Positions 1-6,407 of a stretch of 15,979 bases of DNA are shown in pieces. Source of the stretch: Planctomycetota bacterium. GTDB taxonomy: Bacteria > Planctomycetota > Brocadiia > JAJRTI01. The stretch spans positions 1-15,979 of the forward strand of contig JAJRTI010000940.1 in assembly GCA_024278415.1 (NCBI GenBank), in the 5' to 3' direction. The position numbers were made by a program, and so were the translations under genes. Position 1 is the first letter of the stretch; every line of letters begins with the position of its first letter. A model generated the notes under the pieces. The model was not told the DNA's origin. It ran no database searches and saw only the letters and a program-made list of their open reading frames with translations.

Positions 1-87
1 CGGCGCAAGCTGGCCCAGGCCCGGCACAGACGCCGCGAAGCCAATCTACAACTGCAGCAGCGCACGCTGCCGCTTGAAAACCGTTAG
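1..87 (+). CDS. C-terminal tail of an unrecognised protein (5' end outside window)
   Basis: Frame 1 is open from the first base to a TAG at 85-87 and gives 28 residues ending in QQRTLPLENR. The tail is rich in Arg, Gln and Leu and looks like a charged helix. It has no stop codon and no start codon within the window, so it can only be the end of a gene that begins upstream. The composition would suit a DNA-binding or coiled-coil C-terminus, but I do not recognise the family. The open frame is short enough to be chance. Confidence 0.4.
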   Translation, partial: RRKLAQARHRRREANLQLQQRTLPLENR

Positions 88-892
88 GAGGTCGTTGCTT
101 AACTTCGCACCGATTTGTCCCAGATGCGTTGAAACATTTCATGGGGGTACCCTTAGTGTGGGGCGAATCGCGCGAGAATGTAACATAAGCGCGACTGAGT
201 ACGCGCAGACTGGTTATTCATTGCTTGTACGGCCCGTGTCGCATCCAAGCCATTCGCTGACCATAGTTGCCCAGTCAACATCATTGCCTCACGCGGCTCG
301 CCAGACGAGGCCAAGAGAACCAGCTTACACGCCGGAGGCCGATCCTGCCCCCTGCAGCAGCGCCCGGCAACGACAGACGCGGCGCTCTGTCTGTGAGGTA
401 GCGGCCTGGCTTGAACGATTGATGGCCGGAGCGCAGAGACCATGGGCCGTGCGAACATGCCAGAGGCCTCCTGCCGCCAGATGGAAGCCCTCTGGCGTCA
501 GGCACGGTCGTTGTCTGAGACTACCAGTGCACTTCGCGTGGCGTCACAACAACTGCGATACCAACTCGGAAAGCCTAGGCATGGGGGGGGCGTTCCTCAT
601 GTGCGCGGTCGGCGGCGTTCGCATCTATGCGCAGCCAACACATACCGCGGGACAGCAGCGATCTGATGTCCCTGTGCGACAGGGCAAGATCGGGCTTGGC
701 TCCATGGGGGGCGACTGCCTGCCTGAGTTGATTCACCGGTCTTCGCCCGTTCACAGACGGCTCCGGGATGCTTCATTGCCCACATCCTAGACAAGCCGAG
801 GACTCTTGGGTAGAGCGGTGGGCTAACGGTGCATCACAGGCCAAACCGGAGCAGACACTTGTGGCCCAAAGGCGAGACCGACCAATTCATGA
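88..892. other. 805 bp without a convincing gene
   Basis: The open frames here overlap on both strands, have irregular composition rich in Arg, Pro, Ser and Cys, and show no recognisable motif or ribosome binding site. Two stem-loops can be seen. One is a 12-bp stem with one mismatch (470-481 with 491-502, 9-nt loop). The other is a perfect 6-bp stem (670-675 with 679-684, loop GCG). Neither is followed by a T-run. The stretch looks like decayed or non-coding DNA next to the fragments that follow. Confidence 0.5.
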
Positions 893-1212
893 TCATCTGC
901 TGGTGCCCACAGCGCAGCGCGATGCCGCCCGTGTGATCTGCCCGTCCCAGTGCTTGCCAATCACATCCCAGTCGAACGTCGCGTTGCCCGGAGGCACCGA
1001 CAGTCGATACGACCCGTACGCGTCGCTCTCCAGTACATCGGCATTCGGGTCGGTCACAGCCCCCGAATCTCTTTCCGCGCACGAGACATGACTTGCTGCG
1101 GGCTGTCCCCGAACTCCTCCTTGTGGACCCAGCCCAGGCCATCCTCCTGAAGCTGCATCCCCAGCCGCAGCAGGATCGCGAACGCCTTGTTGGGGATTTC
1201 ATGCCTCACGCC
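893..1212 (-). pseudogene. winged-helix DNA-binding domain fragment, frameshifted
   Basis: Reading the reverse strand from 1212, one frame gives GVRHEIPNKAFAILLRL, then GWVHKEEFG and SRARKEIRGL, and stops at 1054-1056. The next frame continues without a gap of sense as DPNADVLESDAYGSYRLSV and TFDWDVIGKHWDGQI, to a TGA at 893-895. The order is hydrophobic strand, helix, GWV turn, a recognition-like helix and a GSYRL hairpin. This resembles the OmpR/PhoB-type winged helix. The switch at about 1056 fits loss of one base, for example CTGCTG shortened to CTGTG. There is no start codon of its own, because the 5' side runs into the helicase fragment. The exact family is not identified. Confidence 0.5.
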
Positions 1213-1591
1213 ATCGATGGCGATGTCGAAGTCATGGTCGTCGATGGCTTGGTCGTATTCCCCGGTAGTCTCGGCTGGACGCGCCCACCCGGGCTCCCGT
1301 TCGGCCGTAGCGCTCTCGGAAGGTCCGGAACTTCTCGGACGCGATGGCCTTCAGGGGCGCCAGGTAAAACACCTTCCCTTTGTCGTGCATGGCCTCAACC
1401 GCGGCTATCTCGCCGACGAAAGGTTTCCCCGACGACGTCGGCGCGCTGATGATCAGGTTCCTGCCGGCGAACAGGTCGTAGCGCTGCACCGCGAGCCACT
1501 GCACTGGCAGGAGCCGCTCGTGTCCGCTGGTGCGCCAGATATCTATCAGGTCGGGGCTGACGCCGTACTTGATGAGTTCGTCGATGTTCAT
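1213..1591 (-). pseudogene. SKI2-like (DExD/H) helicase N-terminal fragment, frameshifted and truncated
   Basis: The fragment starts at ATG 1589-1591 and reads about 110 residues in frame. It shows a Q-motif-like segment (LLPVQWLAVQ), a Walker A region (APTSSGKPFVGE) and motif Ia (LAPLKAIASEKF). In SKI2-like helicases the Walker A lysine is normally followed by Thr; here it is Pro, which should damage ATP binding. After DYRG the frame breaks at a run of four G near 1260. Reading the next frame restores EYDQAIDDHDFDIAI, which continues the helicase fold toward motif II. Motif II itself and the other roughly 600 residues are absent, and the sequence passes into a winged-helix fragment. Related helicases act in DNA repair and in phage defence, but the remnant is too short to tell which. 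Confidence 0.7.
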
Positions 1592-1709
1592 GGTCGGACC
1601 TCCGTGGTCTGAGTGTCTCTCTTTGCTGCCTGTGGGCCAAGAAGAAAGGCTCGCCTCCCCGCAGCCATAACGGCTCGGGAGCGGACCTTAAGTCGCTCGT
1701 AGGAACGGT

Positions 1710-1728
1710 AAAGGGCTCTCGGCCCTTT
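1710..1728. repeat. stem-loop abutting the miniature element
   Basis: A perfect 7-bp stem (AAAGGGC at 1710-1716, GCCCTTT at 1722-1728) encloses a 5-nt loop. It ends two bases before the left boundary of the element at 1731, so the insertion lies directly at the foot of this hairpin. The rest of 1592-1730 shows no gene. Confidence 0.5.
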
Positions 1729-1730
1729 AG

Positions 1731-1970
1731 CCCGCATTTCTCACGAGTCCAGGCGGATGCCGATGCAAGGCGCACGGTGCGACGGCGTGCTCGGGCACGT
1801 CGAGCGCCGTGCAACGCAGCAGCGGCACCCGACTGGGCTCGCCCGAAGGGCCAGCCCCTCCGATCCGAGGAGCGCAACTTGTTGCTCAACCCACGCGTCG
1901 GCATAGACCGGAAGGCTTTCGAATGACAACCTTTCTGACACTTCTGTCCTAGGCTGGTGAGAAATGCGGG
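1731..1970. mobile_element. miniature inverted-repeat element (MITE or IS remnant), TSD TTAG
   Basis: The ends are perfect 14-bp inverted repeats: CCCGCATTTCTCAC at 1731-1744 and GTGAGAAATGCGGG at 1957-1970. A direct TTAG lies immediately outside each end (1727-1730 and 1971-1974), as expected for a 4-bp target duplication. At 240 bp the element is far too short for a transposase. On the reverse strand a frame runs to the left end and finishes LVRNAG just inside the repeat, which may be the last trace of a transposase. A C(GAA)G hairpin lies inside (1841-1851). The end sequence and 4-bp duplication recall IS1380-like elements; that assignment is from memory and unchecked. Confidence 0.65.
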
Positions 1971-2690
1971 TTAGGTCAGGCTGTCCTGACGGTGTGAGGT
2001 GTTGGAACGCTCGGAAGGCTCCTTGCTCACGGGCTCCATCCTACCGGCACCGACTGACATTCCCTGGAGGCGATGGGCGAGGTTCTCTTGCTACACACTT
2101 CCCCATCTACACGTGATCTCGAAGCGGACATGTGGGCTTTCCGGGTCCAGATCATATCTGGCAGCGCTATCCTGCCAACGTGGAAGCTTGGGAGGATGGC
2201 TTTCGAGGGCCGCTTACCGTTGACTGTCCTATCTCGCCCGGCCTCCGCTACGCAAGCGAGCGATTTGGTGGCCCCCGCGCGGCCCGAATGTGCACCAAAC
2301 TCCATCGCCTGTGCCATGAGTCCCAACCAGACAGGCAATAGCAGCGAAATGCGGCAACGCCCAGGAACACAGTTCCCCTGTGTCGCCAAGCCATAGGCGG
2401 CGTCCGCCATGAGGCGGAGCGCGTGATACATGCACAGCAGAACTGCGCTGTGCACGCGTCGTACAGCGGAACCCTAGCGAGCGGGCCTGCGGGCGCGCGG
2501 CGAGGACTCCTGCCCCCTCATCGTATGGGCCTGCGTCCCCTTCGGCGCCATGGCAAACGTGGATGGCGATGTTGCGTCTTTGCTCCAGGGCGTCTCTTGA
2601 AGCCACAGTCGGAGGTTGCTAGGATTCCTAGCGCGACTCCTGAGGGGCCGAGTGGGCGGCCTCTTGGTGAATTCCTCGACGGTCATCTAA
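1971..2690. other. 720 bp without a convincing gene; several palindromes
   Basis: No open frame here has a recognisable product. A reverse-strand frame of 142 codons (2027-2455, GTG start) is the longest plausible one, but its codon use is mixed (many CTA, AGA, AGG) and unlike the genes downstream, and it has no ribosome binding site. Dyads seen are TCCGCC/GGCGGA (2403-2418), TGCACAGC/GCTGTGCA (2431-2454) and GCTAGGA/TCCTAGC around a single T (2618-2632). They could be binding or recombination sites, but nothing nearby assigns them. Confidence 0.45.
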
Positions 2691-2795
2691 CATGCCTGCC
2701 GCGGCCGCCTTGGCCATGGCCAGGATTCCCGCTCTCACAGCCGCTGGAAGGTCGGACCACACAGCAATCACACTCACCAGGTCAGGGTCGTGGAT
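2628..2795 (-). pseudogene. short coding remnant with DPDL...RAGILAM motif
   Basis: Reverse-strand reading from about 2795 gives RIHDPDLVSVIAVW, then SDLPAAVRAGILAMAKAA, and ends at the stop at 2628-2630. The pattern DPDL-x(4-5)-W-x-x-LP-x(3)-RAGI-x-AM is conserved-looking and unlike random translation. I recall similar tails on short hypothetical proteins and recombinase ORFs in planctomycete-like genomes, but this is unverified. There is no in-frame start with a ribosome binding site. The open frame upstream runs through the antisense of the tRNA-like RNA (RQDSNLQ), a typical artefact of translating a tRNA 3' half backwards. Confidence 0.35.
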
Positions 2796-2804
2796 TCTTT
2801 GGCA

Positions 2805-2810
2805 TATACT
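2805..2810 (+). promoter_or_regulatory. possible -10 element (TATACT) for the tRNA-like RNA
   Basis: TATACT ends four bases before the first paired base of the tRNA-like RNA. Initiation would therefore fall at or just inside the acceptor stem. No good -35 sequence is visible 16-18 bp upstream. The call rests on position and on five of six matches to the sigma-70 consensus. Confidence 0.3.
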
Positions 2811-2814
2811 TGGC

Positions 2815-2909
2815 GCGCCCGCTACATTCTCTGATAGCCGCCGAATCTGGCAACTATCGGGCGAATCCGCGGCCTCTCCCTGCAGGTTCGAGTCCTGCCG
2901 GGCGTGCCA
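2815..2909 (+). ncRNA. non-canonical tRNA-like RNA ending in CCA
   Basis: The 3' part is textbook tRNA: T-stem GCAGG/CCTGC (2882-2886 with 2894-2898), T-loop TTCGAGT, acceptor strand CGGGCGT (2899-2905), discriminator G and CCA (2907-2909). The 5' acceptor GCGCCCG (2815-2821) pairs with all seven bases, with one G-U at the end. Between them there is no D-loop GG and no 7-nt anticodon loop. Instead a hairpin forms: CTGATAG (2831-2837) with CTATCGG (2854-2860), a 2x2 internal loop, GCC/GGC and the loop GAATCT. A small GCG/CGC hairpin follows (2861-2870). It may be a decayed tRNA (the acceptor resembles tRNA-Arg), an att-site tRNA 3' half with a chance 5' partner, or a functional tRNA mimic. The total is 95 nt including CCA. 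Confidence 0.45.
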
Positions 2910-2914
2910 GTCGA

Positions 2915-2966
2915 TCCCGCCGCGCGGGACACCCAAGAAGGCCGTCAGACCCCGTCTGGCGGCCTT
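2915..2966. terminator. two hairpins between the tRNA-like RNA and the anti-sigma gene
   Basis: The first hairpin is TCCCGC/GCGGGA with a 3-nt loop (2915-2929). The second is a 13-bp stem with one T-G wobble (2938-2950 with 2954-2966, loop CCC). On the reverse strand the second stem is followed by CTTCTTGGG, a weak T-rich tail 30 bp past the anti-sigma stop, so it fits best as the terminator of the sigma/anti-sigma operon. It could also end forward transcripts from the tRNA-like RNA. Confidence 0.55.
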
Positions 2967-2995
2967 GCGTCGTTCTGGGAGCACACCCCTGTGCG

Positions 2996-4408
2996 CTACT
3001 TCTCGGCCTTCGCAGGCTTCGCCGCGGCTGGCCTCACCTCGGCCCACTCGACTCGCACTTTGGCCGGCACCGGGGCGCCAGTTGGCGAGGCGACGACCTC
3101 CGGCTGCACCTTCAGCGACTTCCTCGCGTCGGGCTTCATGAGCGCAACGCGCAGCTTGGCCACACACACCGCGCCCGTGGGGCCCTGGTCGTCGAGTGAA
3201 AACGCCGCAAGCCGAATCTGGCCGGCCTTCAGGCCGCGGCGGTCGTACGCCGGCGGCCCGGCAAACTGCTTGGCCGCGCCGCCTTCAATGCCGACGATAG
3301 CGAGGGCCTGCGGAGGGGCCGTGAGCACGATCTGATACGCGCCCAGCGTCTTGCCCCCGGTGTCCACGACCAGCCTGGCTTGCCGGATTTCCGACTCCGG
3401 GGCCGCGGCCGCATCACGCACGTGGACCGCGCCGTTGCGGTCCACGTCGCCGCGTGGGGGCGCGGCGTTGGCGGACACGATCCGTCTGGCGAGCATCATG
3501 GCGTCGACGACGTCCACTTGTCCGTCGCCGTTGATGTCTTCGACTCGTGATGGGGCTTTCTGTTTGGCCATGTAGAGGGCGGCCGCTGCCTCGGGTTTGC
3601 GCGCCTCGGCCATGGCTCTAACTCGTCGCTTGGGCGCGGGCCGCGGTGCGGCCGGCTTTGCCGGAGCGACGGCGAACGCCTGGAACTTCTTGGCTTTCCC
3701 TGCCAGCTCCTCGGCGACGCGATCCTTTCGGGCAGGGCCGAAGGCTTTGCCGGTCTTGGGCTGCGCCAGCGCAGCCCCTGCGGCCCTGGCTGGCGCCGCC
3801 GGCTCGGCTCCAGCGGCAAGCGGCCGGCCCAGCAACGCCTTCTTGGCGCGGCGCAGGCCTTCGCTCTTCTCGTCGGCAGGGCGCAGACCGGACTCGATCC
3901 TGGATTCAGCGTCCCGGGCCATGGCGGCCGCGAACTCGGCCGGCTTGTCCGCCTTTCTGGCCGCGGCCAAGCGCTCCTCCACTACCGCCGACTCTCCCGC
4001 CGGTTTTGCGGCCACGGCCTGCGCTTCGGGCGCTTCTTTCTTGGCATCCGCTTGAAAGAACCAGCTCACCGGCTTGGCTTCGTCGACGCGCGCGCGATAG
4101 CGCCGGGCTTGCACGGTCCAGACCACGACGCCGGCCACGGCCAGCAGCGACGCCGCGAGCAGCATCGCACGCTTGGGCCAGATGGACACAACTCGCGCCG
4201 GCGCCTGCGCGGGCAGGCTGTCGCGTATGGCGTCAGGCACGTCGCCCGGCATGGCGAGCGCGTCGCGCATCGCGCGCTTGAAGGAACGCAGTCCCTTGAG
4301 CGCGGCTTGGCAGTGCTCGCAATGCTCCACGTGGGCCTGCACCTCCGGCGCGGCGTCGCCGAGCATGAGGTCGGCTAGGTCGAGATCGGTTGGGTGGGTG
4401 TTGTTCAT
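2996..4408 (-). CDS. membrane anti-sigma factor with dockerin and putative cohesin-like domain
   Basis: The product is predicted to hold the neighbouring ECF sigma factor inactive at the membrane. Of 470 residues, the first 40 carry a zinc-type anti-sigma motif HxxxCxxC (H26, C30, C33). One membrane segment lies at about 80-99. A long Ala/Lys/Pro-rich linker follows (about 105-285). Residues 290-333 form a dockerin type I repeat with two calcium-loop-like units (DINGDGQVDVVDAMMLARRI and DVDRNGAVHVRDA). Residues 343-440 look like a beta-sandwich (LVVDTGGKTLGAYQIVL, GQIRLAAFSLDDQGPTG), reminiscent of cohesin-type domains. Topology puts the zinc motif inside and the dockerin outside. The gene begins 45 bp after the sigma gene, in the same operon. 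The N-terminal role is well supported; the cohesin-like call is tentative. Confidence 0.8.
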   Translation of the reverse strand: MNNTHPTDLDLADLMLGDAAPEVQAHVEHCEHCQAALKGLRSFKRAMRDALAMPGDVPDAIRDSLPAQAPARVVSIWPKRAMLLAASLLAVAGVVVWTVQARRYRARVDEAKPVSWFFQADAKKEAPEAQAVAAKPAGESAVVEERLAAARKADKPAEFAAAMARDAESRIESGLRPADEKSEGLRRAKKALLGRPLAAGAEPAAPARAAGAALAQPKTGKAFGPARKDRVAEELAGKAKKFQAFAVAPAKPAAPRPAPKRRVRAMAEARKPEAAAALYMAKQKAPSRVEDINGDGQVDVVDAMMLARRIVSANAAPPRGDVDRNGAVHVRDAAAAPESEIRQARLVVDTGGKTLGAYQIVLTAPPQALAIVGIEGGAAKQFAGPPAYDRRGLKAGQIRLAAFSLDDQGPTGAVCVAKLRVALMKPDARKSLKVQPEVVASPTGAPVPAKVRVEWAEVRPAAAKPAKAEK

Positions 4409-4453
4409 GCCGTACTCGCCTTCAGCGGCGCGCTTGTTCGCTTCCTTGTGGTC

Positions 4454-5020
4454 TCACGCTTCAGCGAAAGCATGAGCCATGCTCTGCCGCGCGAGCCGCA
4501 GCGCGTTGTGCAAGCGCGACTTGACCGTGCCGACCGGCACGTCGAGCAGCTCGCCGATCTCCGCGTAGGACAGCTCGTCCATGAACCGGAGCACGAGGAT
4601 CTCGCGCTGGAGTTCGGGCAGGCCGTCGAGGAACTGCCGCACGAGCGAGCGCTCGTCCCGGCGCTCTGGGCTGTCGCCGTTGGGCGCGGGCACTCCGTCG
4701 AGCGGCTCGCCGCTCCCCGAGACGCGCGCCTGCCGCTGGCGCTTGCGCAGCAGGTCGTACGCTCGGTGCTTGACCACGGGGTAGAGGAAGGTCGTCATCT
4801 TGCCGGCCAAGTCCAGTTCGGGCAGTTTGCGGTGCAAGTACGCGAACACTTCTTGGAGCACGTCGAGCGCGTCGTCGCGGTTGCCGCAGAAGCGGTACGC
4901 GAGGTTGGCGACCCAGCGGTGGTGCCGATCGTAGAGCGCGCGGAACGCGTCCCCATCGCCAGACGCGGCGCGGCTCACCAGCTCGTGGTCGCTTGGACTC
5001 GGCGCGTTCAGTTCTGTCAT
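4454..5020 (-). CDS. ECF-type RNA polymerase sigma factor
   Basis: The 188-residue protein has the two-domain ECF layout. Sigma region 2 lies at about 20-90 (DAFRALYDRHHRWVANLAYR, then DDALDVLQEVF). Region 4 lies at about 130-180, with PELQREILVLRFMDELSYAE and VPVGTVKSRLHNALRLA, the helix-turn-helix that reads the -35 element. It would direct RNA polymerase to a small regulon and be held back by the anti-sigma factor encoded just downstream. The start is uncertain: ATG at 5020 is preceded by AGGAG only two bases away, and GTG at 5023 overlaps it. I chose the ATG. It is divergent from the protease gene across 273 bp, so the protease is a plausible target. Confidence 0.92.
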   Translation of the reverse strand: MTELNAPSPSDHELVSRAASGDGDAFRALYDRHHRWVANLAYRFCGNRDDALDVLQEVFAYLHRKLPELDLAGKMTTFLYPVVKHRAYDLLRKRQRQARVSGSGEPLDGVPAPNGDSPERRDERSLVRQFLDGLPELQREILVLRFMDELSYAEIGELLDVPVGTVKSRLHNALRLARQSMAHAFAEA

Positions 5021-5050
5021 CACTCCTGCATTGTCCGCGCGGGAGAGGGC

Positions 5051-5073
5051 GTCGCTTCACCTAGTGGAGCGAC
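5051..5073. promoter_or_regulatory. 10-bp inverted repeat in the sigma gene leader
   Basis: GTCGCTTCAC (5051-5060) pairs with GTGGAGCGAC (5064-5073) around CTA, with one wobble. It lies 30 bp upstream of the sigma gene start, so it is either a leader hairpin or an operator. I could not place a clear promoter for the sigma gene. Confidence 0.35.
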
Positions 5074-5225
5074 ATCTGGCTCAGAATGTTCACAGGAATT
5101 GTGTCTGCAACACCTCAGCCGCGCCTGGTGCGCTGGACGTGGCCGGCCCGCGCGAGGGGCTGACACGTGCAGGGCGGCGAGGCTGCCTGAAAAGCTGAAG
5201 TGGTACAGCAAGTCTACCGCATCCC

Positions 5226-5253
5226 TTGACTGTCCGCCACGCTCTGCTATGCT
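5226..5253 (+). promoter_or_regulatory. sigma-70-type promoter for the HtrA-like protease
   Basis: TTGACT (5226-5231) and TATGCT (5248-5253) are separated by 16 bp. Each is one or two bases from consensus. Initiation near 5260 would give a leader of about 34 nt containing GGAGGAG nine bases before the ATG at 5294. This suggests housekeeping expression, not strict dependence on the ECF sigma factor. Confidence 0.6.
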
Positions 5254-5293
5254 CGCGTTCGCCCGATCTGAGAGCGCGGGAGGAGCTTGCGCC

Positions 5294-6307
5294 ATGAGTG
5301 CCATCCGAACCCTTGCGGCCAGGACACGCCGGCTGCACCTGCTGCTAGTGCTCGCCGCCGGCGTCGCTTTGCACGATGCGCACGCGGCCGGCAGCGACGT
5401 CTATGCAAAGGCCGCGCCTGCATGCGTGGAGGTGCTGGTCAACGGACGGCTGAGCGGGTCCGGCGCGTTCATATCATCGGATGGCGTGGTGCTGACCGCC
5501 TGCCACGCGGTGGGTGCGCCCGGCAGCACGGTCGAGGTCCGCTCGCCGCTCATCGGCCGGCACGTGGCGACGGTCATGGCCGTCGACCAGGGCCACGATC
5601 TCGCGCTGCTGCGAGTGGGCGGCGGGCGGGGGCCCTACCCGGCGCTGTCCCTTGCGGACAAGACTCCGGCTGTGGGCGCGAGCGTGTGGCTGTTCGGCGC
5701 GCCCATCTTCCGCCACGAGGTCATGCTGCCGGGCAAGGTCGCGCGCGCCGCGCACACGTATGAATACCTGGCCGCCCTCGGAGGCTACGCGGAGGTCTAC
5801 TTCATTGCTGGGCCATCCCCTGTGGGCACGTCTGGCGGGCCGTGGTTGAACGAACGGGGCGAGGTGGTGGGGCTACAGTCCGGGTACATGAAGATGAAGG
5901 ACGCGTCGGTGGGCATTGTCTTCGTGGCGCCAGTCGAGGCGATTCGCGCTCTGCTCGCGGCGAAGCGAACCGCCAACACGCCCACGCTCGGCATCGCGGT
6001 CGAGGAGGTGTGGGAGCAGATGCCCAGGTTTCTCAAACGCGTGCCGCGGGGCACGGAGGGCGTGGTGGTGCGTCTGTTGCAGCCCGACGGCCCCGCCGCG
6101 CGGGCGGGCATCAAGCAGTGGGACACGATCGTCGCAGTGGAGGGCAAGCCGGTGAAGTATCGGGACCAACTCCTGCGCTCCATGCGCGCGCGGAAGCCGG
6201 GCGAGGGCATGAGGCTCACGATCCTGCGGCCCGATGGAGCAGGCACGGACGCCGCGACGCCCGTGCTGGGATGCCTCGAGGTCAAGTGGCTCAAGCCCGC
6301 GCCTTGA
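5294..6307 (+). CDS. secreted HtrA/DegP-like serine protease with PDZ domain
   Basis: The 337-residue product probably acts outside the cytoplasmic membrane on misfolded or specific envelope proteins. A signal peptide is visible: RTRRLHLLLVLAAGVAL, then AHA near residue 31. The trypsin-like core holds the full triad: H71 in LTACHAV, D102 in GHDLALLRV and S180 in GTSGGPW. The last 110 residues form one PDZ domain (about 215-330) with GPAARAGIKQWDTIVAVEGK. Two PDZ domains are common in DegP; one domain is usual in DegS and many bacterial homologues. The start at 5294 is chosen for its GGAGGAG ribosome binding site; the frame is open upstream but has no such signal. It is divergent from the sigma/anti-sigma pair and 100 bp upstream of the radical SAM gene. 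A role in regulated proteolysis of the anti-sigma factor is possible but only inferred. Confidence 0.9.
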   Translation: MSAIRTLAARTRRLHLLLVLAAGVALHDAHAAGSDVYAKAAPACVEVLVNGRLSGSGAFISSDGVVLTACHAVGAPGSTVEVRSPLIGRHVATVMAVDQGHDLALLRVGGGRGPYPALSLADKTPAVGASVWLFGAPIFRHEVMLPGKVARAAHTYEYLAALGGYAEVYFIAGPSPVGTSGGPWLNERGEVVGLQSGYMKMKDASVGIVFVAPVEAIRALLAAKRTANTPTLGIAVEEVWEQMPRFLKRVPRGTEGVVVRLLQPDGPAARAGIKQWDTIVAVEGKPVKYRDQLLRSMRARKPGEGMRLTILRPDGAGTDAATPVLGCLEVKWLKPAP

Positions 6308-6407
6308 CACTGCCGGCCTGCACGCTAAGCTCGCGCGGCGCTGCCGGCGCGAAATGCGAGCGCCGCGTCCGCCAATCACTCCCCACCGCCGCCAGGAGCT
6401 GAACGTC

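Noticed and set aside
74..790. 238-codon forward frame as a gene
   Set aside because: It has Cys/Arg/Pro-rich random composition, no usable ribosome binding site at the ATG (it overlaps the upstream stop) and no motif.
2400..2909. tmRNA ending at 2909
   Set aside because: No tmRNA 5' half (GGGG...TTCGACGG-type) or tag ORF with pseudoknots is visible upstream.
2815..2909. Ordinary tRNA or tRNA-Sec
   Set aside because: There is no D-loop GG, no anticodon stem with a 7-nt loop, and no TCA in an anticodon position. Length alone (95 nt) resembles tRNA-Sec.
4394..5293. N-terminal extension of the protease frame back to 4394
   Set aside because: It crosses the whole sigma gene antisense. A signal peptide, ribosome binding site and promoter all place the start at 5294.
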